Positions 42,998 through 51,560 of a stretch of DNA of 64,000 bases are shown here, one piece after another (position 1 is the first letter of the stretch; each line of letters starts with the position of its first letter). Origin of the DNA: an uncultured Blautia sp. (GTDB taxonomy: Bacteria > Bacillota > Clostridia > Lachnospirales > Lachnospiraceae); NCBI GenBank assembly GCA_937900135.1, contig CALCDJ010000077.1, positions 1-64,000 on the forward strand, given 5' to 3'. The notes beneath the pieces were generated by a model. That model saw nothing but the letters and a program-made list of their open reading frames with translations. It was not told the origin of the DNA and made no database searches. A program made the translations under genes and the position numbers.

Positions 42998-43756
42998 ATG
43001 ATGACAAAGGAACAATTATATGGGACATTAAAAGATAAGTTTCAGGCGGTTCTGAAAGAATATGGCGGTGAAGAGGAGGTTCTTTCTGTTTCCTGCCGGG
43101 CGTTGGCGCCAGAAGAAGCCATTGGAACAACAAAACGAAAAGATTTTCCTATTCTGGCCGGAAAAGATGTGATGATCCAGGCAGTATATAAAGGAGTTCG
43201 TGGACAGGCATTTACAGAGTCTCCTGTTTTTTTTGAGGGAACCTTAGGGGAAATCCTGGAACTGGATATTCAGGGAAATCCCCATGAACGCAGCATTTTT
43301 ATTGCAGCGTTGAATGCAGTGATGGCTTATCTTGGATTGTGTAAGGGAACGGTTCACTGCAGAACAGATGGACCGGAATGGTGCGCAGGAGATATGGAAG
43401 AATATTTGAAAAAAAATTATCCCAAGGTAAAGCGGATTGCCCTGATTGGATATCAGCCGGCTCTTCTGGAAATGCTGGCCAAAAGTCCTTACGAAGTTCG
43501 CGTATTGGATTTGAATCCGGCGAATGTGGGACAGGTACGCTATGGAGTTCTGGTGGAGGATGGAGAAGCGGTGAAGGACGAAATCAGGAATTCCTATGGG
43601 GAACTGATTCTCTGTACAGGAAGTACCATTTGCAATGGTACCATGGCAGATTACCTGGATATTAAGCCGGAAGTCCTGTTTTATGGGACAAGTGCAGCCG
43701 GAGCGGCAAAGCTTCTGGGATTAAAAAGGGTTTGTTTTGCAGATCGATATGAATAA
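42998..43756 (+). CDS. DUF364 Rossmann-like protein
   Basis: A 252-residue cytoplasmic protein matching DUF364 / Rossmann-like proteins annotated as putative heavy-metal chelation proteins. The N-terminal domain has RGQAFTESPVFFEG; the C-terminal Rossmann-like half has IALIGYQPALLEML, ELILCTGSTICNGTM and FYGTSAAGAAKLLG. Relatives occur with molybdate or nitrogenase-related transport genes. Here it lies 4 nt after modC and before a nucleotidyltransferase/ModE fusion, so a role in Mo or W handling is likely. No catalytic residue can be assigned. Confidence 0.8.
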   Translation: MMTKEQLYGTLKDKFQAVLKEYGGEEEVLSVSCRALAPEEAIGTTKRKDFPILAGKDVMIQAVYKGVRGQAFTESPVFFEGTLGEILELDIQGNPHERSIFIAALNAVMAYLGLCKGTVHCRTDGPEWCAGDMEEYLKKNYPKVKRIALIGYQPALLEMLAKSPYEVRVLDLNPANVGQVRYGVLVEDGEAVKDEIRNSYGELILCTGSTICNGTMADYLDIKPEVLFYGTSAAGAAKLLGLKRVCFADRYE

Positions 43757-43774
43757 ATCAGAAGGATGTTTTCT

Positions 43775-44713
43775 ATGGGAAAAGAAGAAAAAGAATGTGT
43801 AACAGGTGCTGTGATCACTGCAGCCGGGACAGGCTCGCGTAACGGAGGTTCTTCTGCATTGCAGGAGGTGAAGGGAATGAGTCTGGTCAAGCATGTTGTG
43901 GTGAGCTTTCAACGGGCAGGAATCAAAGAGATTGTTCTGGTGATAGGAAAGCAGGATGAACAGCTGAAAAAGGAACTGAAAGGCTTTGGAATCACTTTTT
44001 TACAGAACAGAGAAGATTCCTGTGCAGAAATGCTGGATTCCGTAAAAATAGGATTGCTTTACTTGAAAGAACGGTGCAGCAGAGCGTTTATCTGTCCGGT
44101 GGACGTTCCCTTTTTTAAAAAAGAAACCGTGGAACGTCTCCTTGAAAAACAGGCATTGGCGGTAATCCCTTCCTATAATCGAAAAGGAGGACATCCTATT
44201 CTTGTGGATCAGGCTCTTTTTTCGAGGATTTTAACATATGAGGGAAAAGACGGACTGCGGGGGGTTCTTCATTCCCTGCCCCAGAAGCCGGTGTATGTGG
44301 ACATCAGTGACCAGGGAACCATAGCGCCGGTTTATAATGGTGAGATTCAAAAAGAAGCGGCGGAAGCGTATCATGAGAATCTGGATCGGGTTCAGGTAAA
44401 GGTAAGACTGGCGCATACGAAGCCTTACTTTGGCCCAGGGATGGTGACCCTTCTGCGACAGATTGATGCCCTGGGTGCTGTGCGGGAAGCCAGTGAAAAA
44501 TCCGGAATTTCTTACAGCAAGGTCTGGAACATGATACGGACAGCAGAAGAGGAAACCGGGCTTGCCCTGGTAAGGCGACAGCCAGGAGGAAAAACCGGGG
44601 GCAAAGCAGAGGTAACGGAAGCAGGACAAGATTTGATCCGAAAGTATGAGGAACTGGAACAGTCTGTTGAGCAGTTTGCAGCAAAAGAGTATCAAAGGAT
44701 ATTTAAGAAATGA
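43775..44713 (+). CDS. MobA/MocA-like nucleotidyltransferase fused to a ModE-type HTH
   Basis: A 312-residue two-domain protein. Residues 8-200 are an NTP_transf_3 domain: GAVITAAGTGSRNGG is the nucleotide-binding loop and ICPVDVPFF the metal-binding acid region, as in MobA/MocA enzymes that add CMP or GMP to molybdopterin. Residues from about 215 match the winged helix of ModE (LLRQIDALGAVREASEKSGI then SYSKVWNMIRTAEEETG and LVRRQPGGKTGG). The fusion suggests a cofactor enzyme that also regulates the mod operon. Start ATG 43775 follows AGAAGGA; an ATG at 43766 sits inside that site. Both domains look complete. Confidence 0.85.
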   Translation: MGKEEKECVTGAVITAAGTGSRNGGSSALQEVKGMSLVKHVVVSFQRAGIKEIVLVIGKQDEQLKKELKGFGITFLQNREDSCAEMLDSVKIGLLYLKERCSRAFICPVDVPFFKKETVERLLEKQALAVIPSYNRKGGHPILVDQALFSRILTYEGKDGLRGVLHSLPQKPVYVDISDQGTIAPVYNGEIQKEAAEAYHENLDRVQVKVRLAHTKPYFGPGMVTLLRQIDALGAVREASEKSGISYSKVWNMIRTAEEETGLALVRRQPGGKTGGKAEVTEAGQDLIRKYEELEQSVEQFAAKEYQRIFKK

Positions 44714-44719
44714 ACAAAG

Positions 44720-44766
44720 AAAAAATGCTCCCTTTTCACGTAGGCGCCTGAAAGGGAGCATTTTTT
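44720..44766. terminator. Bidirectional terminator at the end of the mod operon
   Basis: AAAAAATGCTCCCTTTTCA and TGAAAGGGAGCATTTTTT form an 18-bp stem with one bulge, usable from both strands between convergent genes. Confidence 0.88.
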
Positions 44767-44771
44767 ATGGT

Positions 44772-46217
44772 TCAGGATATTCTCTGTGCTATATCATCTG
44801 GGGTGATTTTTGTGCATTGGAGGATTTCCTGTCTGTGTTCAAATTCTGTATAGAGAAGACCACGCTCTTCGGTTTCAATTTCACCAACCTGATTGTCATA
44901 GGGATCGGCGCGCCAATGCTTTTTGGGAGGGGTAAGATCCGCCTGAAAAGCGCGATTAGCCACCATACGGTAAGTGTCCAGATTTCCAAAATAATAACGC
45001 CGCCGTTCTTCATTTCCAATACGGTTGGCACCTACGCCAAAGGAAGGATCGGCATAGAACCATCCAGCTCCTTCTATGTAAAAACGCGCCCAATCGTGAC
45101 AGCCGCAGAAATCAGGTTCGGCGCAAAGACCGCTCTCCCAGCAGGCTGGAATACCGGCGCATCTACACAGAGTAATAAATAAAAGTGCAAATACACCGCA
45201 GTCTCCGGTTTCATTTCTTGCACAGGATTCTGAAATATTTTCCAGAAGGAAATACTCAGGCATAAAGGTATAATTCATGTTTGTAGTAATAAAGTCATAA
45301 AAGGCCCGCGCTTTTTCCAGGGGATTTTGAAGCCCTTGTGTCAGGCTCTCTGCAAGATCGCGAATATATGGAGTGAAGCTGATATGAGGAGCCTCTTCAC
45401 AGGTGTATTTTCGTTTTTCATCTTCCGTAAGCGGGGTACTGTTTTCGGAAAGTTCCTCAATGGAAAGGTGATAGGCATCCCTGTAACGAGCTGTATGGGT
45501 ATAAGAGTATTCCACAACAAAAGGATGATTTTCTTCCATGGTTTCTTTCCAGCAGATTGTTCTCTGGGGGACATCCAGATCAGCAGGAATTCCACCGGAA
45601 GGTTCGGTCTTTTCTATGGAGATGTTTCTTTGCTGGGTACAGTTAGCAGGAATGGGAAGGTGAACAAGGACTTTCATTCCGGGAACAAAAGCATCATCCT
45701 TAATTCTTATGGAAGCACGGATACGAATATGGTTTGTGACTGTTCCCTTTTCTTTTAACGCATGCATGCTGTCGTCGAGAAGAGCCGGACGGCTTGCATT
45801 GTCATTGGGAATTTCATCTCCGGGAAGATAGCGAACGATTCGTGAAGCAATGGATGCGTCTGTTTTCATCATGGTATCAAAAAATCGGGCAAAATAATGT
45901 TTTTCTCCGTCAAGATAAATCCAATTGATTTTGCGGGCGTCCACACGCTGGTCAAATTCTTCTTCAGTAAAATCCGGAATGTGATCCTGTACCAGCTTCA
46001 GTGCTTCTTTTTTTGTGTAGGGAAATTCTTTGGGAAGACGTAGACAGATTTCCCGCTGGGCAATAAGACACTGCCGAAGAGAGAAGGGAAGCTGTGTGTG
46101 ATTCAGCCGCAGATCCATCAGCCGGATCGCCTCTTTCAGATCTCCGGCCAGTTTCAGTCGGAGAATATCTTCCGGAAGCCCTATATTCAGATAGCGAAGC
46201 GCGTCATTGATGTTCAT
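44772..46217 (-). CDS. Transglutaminase-like cysteine protease-fold protein
   Basis: A 481-residue soluble protein whose C-terminal half is a transglutaminase-like domain with a complete catalytic triad: Cys340 in TGDCGVFALLF, His374 in CGCHDWARFYI and Asp390 in WFYADPSFG. Bacterial members usually act as proteases or amidases rather than cross-linkers. The N-terminal half is charged and predicted largely helical, then beta-rich. No signal peptide is seen. Near the active site there are many cysteines (CARNETGDC, CRCAG, CWESGLC, CGCH). It has a near-perfect promoter on the minus strand and shares a terminator with the mod operon. Substrate unknown. Confidence 0.82.
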   Translation of the reverse strand: MNINDALRYLNIGLPEDILRLKLAGDLKEAIRLMDLRLNHTQLPFSLRQCLIAQREICLRLPKEFPYTKKEALKLVQDHIPDFTEEEFDQRVDARKINWIYLDGEKHYFARFFDTMMKTDASIASRIVRYLPGDEIPNDNASRPALLDDSMHALKEKGTVTNHIRIRASIRIKDDAFVPGMKVLVHLPIPANCTQQRNISIEKTEPSGGIPADLDVPQRTICWKETMEENHPFVVEYSYTHTARYRDAYHLSIEELSENSTPLTEDEKRKYTCEEAPHISFTPYIRDLAESLTQGLQNPLEKARAFYDFITTNMNYTFMPEYFLLENISESCARNETGDCGVFALLFITLCRCAGIPACWESGLCAEPDFCGCHDWARFYIEGAGWFYADPSFGVGANRIGNEERRRYYFGNLDTYRMVANRAFQADLTPPKKHWRADPYDNQVGEIETEERGLLYTEFEHRQEILQCTKITPDDIAQRIS

Positions 46218-46281
46218 AAAAACCTCCTGTTATGTAAAAATATACAAAAAAATAATAAAAATAAAGATAAATATGTCTATA

Positions 46282-46310
46282 ATTATAGGGGCCATGGGAG
46301 AGCTTGTCAA
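46282..46310 (-). promoter_or_regulatory. Consensus promoter of the transglutaminase-like gene
   Basis: On the minus strand TTGACA (46305-46310) and TATAAT (46282-46287) with a 17-nt spacer, an exact consensus. Confidence 0.88.
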
Positions 46311-46357
46311 CCTTACCTGCCTGATTTATCCGTAAACAACAGGGAAGAAGAATGTGG

Positions 46358-46386
46358 TTGTACCAGTAATAAAGTTGCGATACAAT
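46358..46386 (+). promoter_or_regulatory. Promoter of the nucleoside hydrolase gene
   Basis: TTGTAC (46358-46363), 17-nt spacer, TACAAT (46381-46386). Confidence 0.65.
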
Positions 46387-46426
46387 AATAGAAAACAAGT
46401 TGTATTTGCAAAGGAGAGAGAATCGA

Positions 46427-47371
46427 ATGAAAGTGATTTTGGATCTGGATACAGGAATCGATGACGGAATGGCTCTGGCCTATACTGTGGGAAACAAGGA
46501 TATGGAGCTGTTGGGAGTTACAGGAACCTTTGGTAATGTATATACGGAAGTAGGAGCCAGAAATGCATTAAATCTTCTGAATATCCTTGGAGAACCAAAG
46601 ATCCCGGTATTTATGGGAGCGACACATGGAATCACAAAAACAGAGTTTGTGCGTCTGGGAATCAGTGCGCAGATTCATGGAGAAAATGGAGTGGGAGAAA
46701 TCCATCTGCCTTTCTCAAAAGAAAATGTTCAGGAAAAAAATGGGATTGATTTTCTTATAGAATCTGTTAAAAAATACAAAAAGGAGTTGCTTATCATTGC
46801 AACCGGACCGCTGACGAATCTTGCATCTGCCCTTGAAAAAGCGCCGGAAATCCTGGAAGATCTGGGAAAAATTGTGATTATGGGAGGCGCTCTGACTGTA
46901 CCTGGAAATGTAAATGCGTATGCAGAGGCAAATATCTCCAAAGATCCAGTTGCTGCTAAACGAGTATTTGAAAGTGGTGCAGATATTACCATGGTGGGAT
47001 TGGATGTGACTCAGCGTTCACAGTTGACTAAGGAAGATACCAGAGTATGGAAAAGTTATGGAACCCAGGCAGGAACGGTTTATGGAGAAATGGTGGATTA
47101 TTATATCAGTCAGCATACCCACAGCAAAGGAACCGCCTGTTATCTCCATGATCCGTCCGCAGCAATCTGCGCAGTTCACCCGGAATATTTTGTTCAGCTT
47201 CCCATGTATCTGACTGTGGTTACCCAGGGGGAGGCAACAGGAAGAACCATTGGCGATCCCGCTCTTCTTCGGGAGAAAAATCCCAATGTAAAGGTTTGTG
47301 TGGGGGTTCAATCGGAACAGGTAGAGAAAGAGCTGAAACAGGTTCTGGCAGAAGTATTTCAGAGACAGTAA
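46427..47371 (+). CDS. Nucleoside hydrolase (inosine-uridine preferring type)
   Basis: A 314-residue enzyme that cleaves the N-glycosidic bond of ribonucleosides. The calcium-binding motif DLDTGIDD (residues 6-13) is intact; IIATGPLTNLASAL and VIMGGALTVPGN are typical, and the late YLHDPSAA supplies the active-site His-Asp. Full length. ATG at 46427 follows AAAGGAGAG. It has its own promoter and is followed 17 nt later by the regulator/permease remnant. Confidence 0.92.
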   Translation: MKVILDLDTGIDDGMALAYTVGNKDMELLGVTGTFGNVYTEVGARNALNLLNILGEPKIPVFMGATHGITKTEFVRLGISAQIHGENGVGEIHLPFSKENVQEKNGIDFLIESVKKYKKELLIIATGPLTNLASALEKAPEILEDLGKIVIMGGALTVPGNVNAYAEANISKDPVAAKRVFESGADITMVGLDVTQRSQLTKEDTRVWKSYGTQAGTVYGEMVDYYISQHTHSKGTACYLHDPSAAICAVHPEYFVQLPMYLTVVTQGEATGRTIGDPALLREKNPNVKVCVGVQSEQVEKELKQVLAEVFQRQ

Positions 47372-47387
47372 CAGGAGAGGCAAAACC

Positions 47388-48798
47388 ATGAATCAAATTT
47401 TGATCGTTGAAGACGATCTTGTTCTGGCAGCAGGTCTTTGCAGGGCCCTGTCTACAAAAGAAAACAGGACAGTTTCCTGTGGAAGCAGTTCATTATACAG
47501 AAACAGCTCAGCTAAAAAAGAAAACAAAAAAATCTGGAAAAAAATGGTCCCTTTTTTCTATGGCAAAGGCAAATCTTGGCAGGAATCGGAGAAAAACAGT
47601 GATCACAGTAGTTTCGTTGGCGCTGGCGCTGGTTCTTTTGAATCTGACAGTGACCTTTACCAATGGATTTGATATGGACAAATATTGGGGCAGTCAGATC
47701 ATTACAGATGGAATTGTGGCAAGAGCCAGTTATTTTCGGATGAACTGGGATAGGGATAAAATCGGACTTTCCAAGGAGGTGATCGCAGATATCAGTACCC
47801 AGCCTGGCGTGAAAGAGGGAGGACGGATTTACGGAGATATCACCACAAATTTGGAATACATTTCTGAAGAATACTGGAGAAAGAAAAACAGAGAATTTAA
47901 TCAGGAAGAAGAATTGGATCGTCTGTTAGAGTGGAAGGAACGAAATGAAAAGGGAGAAGTTCTGGAAGAGGTACAATTATACGGGATGGAAGCGTTTGTT
48001 CTGGATAAGCTAAGAGTGGTAGAAGGGGATTTTTCCAGGCTTTATGAACCGGGAGGACATTATGTGGCTGCTGTTTTGTCAGATGATGACTATGGAAAGG
48101 AAGATCTGGATTCCAATTGGGCGAAAGTGGGAGATCGGATCACATTGCGCCATGTAGATGAACTTGAATTTTATAATAGAGAGACGGGGGAAATCCTGGA
48201 TATGCCGGAAGATGAAATTCCATATAATGTTGGATATGGGACAAGGCCAAAGAAATATCGGGATGTGGAATATGAAGTGGCAGCCCGTGTGGTAGTTCCC
48301 TCTTCTTTAAGTTATCGATATTATGGAATGGATGAATTTGTATTAAATGCACAGACTTTTGTGGAAGAAACCAAGAGCCAGGAAGTTCTTTTGTATACAT
48401 TTGATACAAAAGAGGAAAAAGCGTCTGTAGATATGGATGCTTTTCTGGAAGACTATACGGAGTCTGTCCATCGAGAATGTGATTTTGAAAGCAGACAAAG
48501 TTACGTAAGAGAGTTTGAGGATTTTCGTTCTATGTTTTTACTCATGGGAGGAACATTGAGCTTTGTTGTGGGACTGGTGGGTGTGCTGAATTTCTTTAAT
48601 GCGATTCTTACAGGAATCATAACCAGAAAGCGGGAATTTGCCATGTTGCAGTCCATTGGCATGACAGGAGGCCAGTTGAAAAAAATGCTGGTGTGGGAAG
48701 GCTTGTTTTACGCATTGGGCGCAGCGACGGCTGCATTTCTGTTAAGCCTGTTTATGAGTCCAATCACTATTGTGGAACGGCTGCGAGAGAATGAATAA
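47388..48798 (+). pseudogene. Deletion remnant joining a response regulator start to an FtsX-type ABC permease
   Basis: The first 23 or so codons from ATG 47388 (MNQILIVEDDLVLAAGLCRA) are the start of an OmpR-type response regulator. From about 47475 on, homology switches, in a different frame, to the middle of a BceB/VraG-like FtsX-domain permease (SLFSMAKANLGRNRRKTV...), with a large extracellular part and GGTLSFVVGLVGVLNFFNAI. The permease lacks its first third, and its end jumps from LLSLFMSP straight to ITIVERLRENE, so a second internal deletion of about 50-60 codons is likely. The kinase and ATPase genes expected between are gone. No initiation fits the permease frame, so the whole segment is degenerate. 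Confidence 0.8.
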
Positions 48799-48806
48799 AT
48801 GGTATG

Positions 48807-48851
48807 AAAAAACAGCATCTTGGACTTTAAAAGTCCAAGGCGCTGTTTTTT
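48807..48851. terminator. Bidirectional terminator between the remnant and the coiled-coil gene
   Basis: AAAAAACAGC...TTGGACTTT pairs with AAAGTCCAA...GCTGTTTTTT; T-runs on both strands. Confidence 0.85.
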
Positions 48852-48856
48852 ACATC

Positions 48857-49279
48857 TTATGCAATTTTGGATTTGAGAAAGGCAACATCCTTCTTAAGAA
48901 TCTGCATTTCTTCCATTAAGTAATTTACCTTCACTTCATATACAAGATTTTTCTCTACAGCAGGAATTGCCTGGTTTAATTTATTGACCAGAGTAATATG
49001 ATTCTCTGCCAGAATCTGAAGGTTCTTATCGGTTGTATTTTCTAAATGGAGTTTTAATGCAGCCACATCTTGCTGCGTCAGTTGCTGAGCAGTTTTGAGT
49101 TCAGCGACTTCCAGCTGCGTCAGTTGCTGAGCAGTTTTGAGTTCAGCGACTTCCAGCTGTGTCTGTTGCTGAGCAGTTTTCAGTTCATTTAACTCCATTT
49201 TTATCGGGTGTAGGTGGTTTTCCATTTGTTGATCTAACATCTGTGAAAGTGCGGATAAATCTTCTTTTGTTAAACTCAT
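48857..49279 (-). CDS. Small coiled-coil protein with 14-residue repeats
   Basis: A 140-residue protein with no signal peptide or membrane segment. Most of it is predicted coiled coil. Residues about 34-75 carry three tandem copies of a 14-residue unit, ELKTAQQxTQxEVA, encoded by 42-nt DNA repeats. The 14-residue period equals two heptads, so copy number changes would keep the coil in phase. I do not recognise a family; it looks like a scaffold or structural protein. The ATG at 49279 follows GGAGGTTGCAC; the TTG at 49285 is less likely. It shares a terminator with the remnant downstream. Confidence 0.7.
   Translation of the reverse strand: MSLTKEDLSALSQMLDQQMENHLHPIKMELNELKTAQQQTQLEVAELKTAQQLTQLEVAELKTAQQLTQQDVAALKLHLENTTDKNLQILAENHITLVNKLNQAIPAVEKNLVYEVKVNYLMEEMQILKKDVAFLKSKIA
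49081..49189. repeat. Tandem 42-nt coding repeats
   Basis: Units at 49081-49122 and 49123-49164 are identical except near their last bases, and a partial diverged third unit starts at 49165. They encode the 14-residue coiled-coil repeats of the minus-strand protein. Confidence 0.9.
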
Positions 49280-49418
49280 GTGCAACCTCCTTTCCAGTTT
49301 TTATCATAACATAAAAGAACGAAAAAGTATAGTCCAAAATGTTCTGAAAAAGAGACTGGAAGAGAAGGAAGAAAACGAATATAATAGAAAGAAAAAGAGG
49401 AAAAGTGAGGAAACGACC

Positions 49419-51347
49419 ATGGAGTTAAGAACCGTGTATCTGGATAGTAAAGAAAAAGACAAACAAAAAGATGGACTGTCCATACTTCTTTCCAGACATC
49501 ACTGGAGTATTGTCGAGGACAAACTTCGGGCAGACGTTTGTATTTCAGGAGAATATCAGGCAGGAAGTCCTCTAAAAATAAAAAAAGAAGGAAAAAATGG
49601 CACCATTCTTTATGGAGAACCGGTGCATTTTTTTCGGGGAGTATCTCTGTTTCTTCAGAATATAGAAAAAGAATGTTGGGAAAAGGAAGAAATTCCTGTA
49701 TTTGATTCCAATGGAATGATGCTGGATTGTTCCAGAAATGGTGTGCCAACGGTGGAAACCATTCAAAAATACCTGGTAAGTCTGGCTGAATTCGGAATGA
49801 ATCGGCTTTATCTTTACATGGAAGATACTTTTGAGGTGGAGGGATATCCTTATTGGGGATATTTGCGGGGGCGCTATACGAAGCAGGAATTAAAAGCATG
49901 TGATTCTTTTGCCAGAAAGTTTGGGATTACGCTGATCCCTTGCATCCAGACCCTTGCACACTTGCGCAGTGTCTTGAAGCAGCCTGCAATGAAACAATAT
50001 CGGGATATTGATGATATCCTTCTTCTTGGAACATCAGAGACAGAAGGATTGTTAAAGGGAATCCTGCAAACGATGAAGGAATGCTTTTCCGGTGGGATTG
50101 TTCATTTGGGAATGGATGAGGCAGCCCATCTGGGAAGAGGAAAATATCTGGAAAAAAATGGATGGAAAGATCCGGCGATCCTTATGAAACAACACCTGGA
50201 ATGGTTGATGGAGGAATGCAGAAAACTGGAACTGACACCGATGATCTGGTCTGATATGTATTTGCGTTTGAATTTTGGCGTAGAAGATTACTACAGCCTG
50301 AAAGGGGATGAAGAGCCTTTACATACAGAGACTCTTTCCTCGGAGATTCCGCTGTGTTACTGGGATTATTATAATGAGGGAACCGGTTTTTACGAAAACT
50401 ATATCCGTTTGCATCAGAAACTGGGAAATCCAGTGGTATTTGCAGGAGGTGCATGGACCTGGAATGGGATTGCGCCAGGGTTGAGCAAAGCATTTCGTAC
50501 TACCCAGGATGCATTGGAGGCATGTAAGCGAACCGGGATCAGAGATATATTCTGTACAGTCTGGATGGATAACGGAGCAGAAACTCCATTGGAGACAATA
50601 CTGCCTTTGGTGGCAATTTATGGAGAGTATGGTTTTTCGTCTATGCCTGATCAGGAACAGATCAAAGAGCGATTTGCATTTTGTTTCGGACAAAGCTGGG
50701 AGTCCTTCTGCCTCCTGGATGCTTTTGATAATCAAAGCTATGATCAAGAAGAAATGAACAAGATATTTCATCTTGTCACCCATAATAAACGTTGCGAAAA
50801 TCCGTCCAAAACCATTCTGTATGAAGACAATTTTATGGGAAAAATGGCGGATTTCTTCGATGAAAAATACATGAAGAAACAGTACGAATGGATGGAAGAG
50901 AAATTGAAAGAGGTTCCGGGGGAGTTGTTTGTATATTATAGAACCCTTGCTGCTTTATTACAGAGAAAAGCAGCGCTCAATGAAAGAATCCGCGCAGCGT
51001 ACCAAAGTGGGGACAGGGAGACACTTTTGGATATTTCTCAAAAAGAGCTAAAAGAGATCGAAGGTCTGGCTGAAGAATTACGTCTTCTGCGTCAGGAAAT
51101 CTGGATGAAGGAGTATAAGCCTTTTGGATATGAAATATTGGATATCCGTATGGCCGGAGTTGGAATCCGCTCCCGGTCAGAAGCTGCCAGACTTCAGACT
51201 TATGCAGAAGGAAAACTGGAACGCATTGAGGAACTGGAGGAAACACTTCTTCCATATCTGCCACAGGAGCTTCTGGAAAAGGAGGCGCTGCATCGGTGCA
51301 GTTTGTGGGAGGAAATTGTTTCCGCAGGAAATATGGAAGGCGTTTGA
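49419..51347 (+). CDS. GH20-like beta-N-acetylhexosaminidase
   Basis: A 642-residue intracellular glycoside hydrolase, with no signal peptide. The catalytic Asp-Glu pair of GH20 is at Asp233-Glu234 in HLGMDEAAHLGRG; FDSNGMMLDCSRNGVPTVET opens the TIM barrel and VVFAGGAWTWNG lies near the active site. It should remove terminal beta-linked GlcNAc or GalNAc from imported oligosaccharides, as cytosolic GcnA-type enzymes do. The last 230 residues form a helical C-terminal domain. The start ATG 49419 follows GTGAGG; an open frame continues upstream to 49278 but lacks family features. Single gene with its own terminator. Confidence 0.85.
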   Translation: MELRTVYLDSKEKDKQKDGLSILLSRHHWSIVEDKLRADVCISGEYQAGSPLKIKKEGKNGTILYGEPVHFFRGVSLFLQNIEKECWEKEEIPVFDSNGMMLDCSRNGVPTVETIQKYLVSLAEFGMNRLYLYMEDTFEVEGYPYWGYLRGRYTKQELKACDSFARKFGITLIPCIQTLAHLRSVLKQPAMKQYRDIDDILLLGTSETEGLLKGILQTMKECFSGGIVHLGMDEAAHLGRGKYLEKNGWKDPAILMKQHLEWLMEECRKLELTPMIWSDMYLRLNFGVEDYYSLKGDEEPLHTETLSSEIPLCYWDYYNEGTGFYENYIRLHQKLGNPVVFAGGAWTWNGIAPGLSKAFRTTQDALEACKRTGIRDIFCTVWMDNGAETPLETILPLVAIYGEYGFSSMPDQEQIKERFAFCFGQSWESFCLLDAFDNQSYDQEEMNKIFHLVTHNKRCENPSKTILYEDNFMGKMADFFDEKYMKKQYEWMEEKLKEVPGELFVYYRTLAALLQRKAALNERIRAAYQSGDRETLLDISQKELKEIEGLAEELRLLRQEIWMKEYKPFGYEILDIRMAGVGIRSRSEAARLQTYAEGKLERIEELEETLLPYLPQELLEKEALHRCSLWEEIVSAGNMEGV

Positions 51348-51383
51348 TGATCCCCGTGGCTAAAGCAAGGGGATTAAGGGGAC

Positions 51384-51427
51384 AAAATGGCTACAAATCC
51401 AGTAAATATGGACATTGTAGCCATTTT
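51384..51427 (+). terminator. Terminator after the hexosaminidase gene
   Basis: AAAATGGCTACAA and TTGTAGCCATTTT make a perfect 13-bp stem, followed by CCTTTTTG. A second smaller ATCCCC/GGGGAT hairpin lies just upstream (51349-51373). Confidence 0.8.
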
Positions 51428-51560
51428 CCTTTTTGCAGCGATATGTACTATATTCGGTTCTTGTATAAGAGGGGATATATCCACTTGTGGAACCGGGAAA
51501 GGGATTCTTCTGAAAGCAGGCTGTAAAAAGGTTACAAATTTTTTGTATCTTTGGAAATGA

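Noticed and set aside
49081..49189. Tandem repeats as a CRISPR array
   Set aside because: The units are contiguous, without spacers, and are coding repeats in a coiled-coil protein; no cas genes are near.
51428..51560. Small gene or riboswitch between the hexosaminidase and activase genes
   Set aside because: Only a 27-codon frame without a ribosome site and weak AT-rich inverted repeats are present; nothing is supportable.
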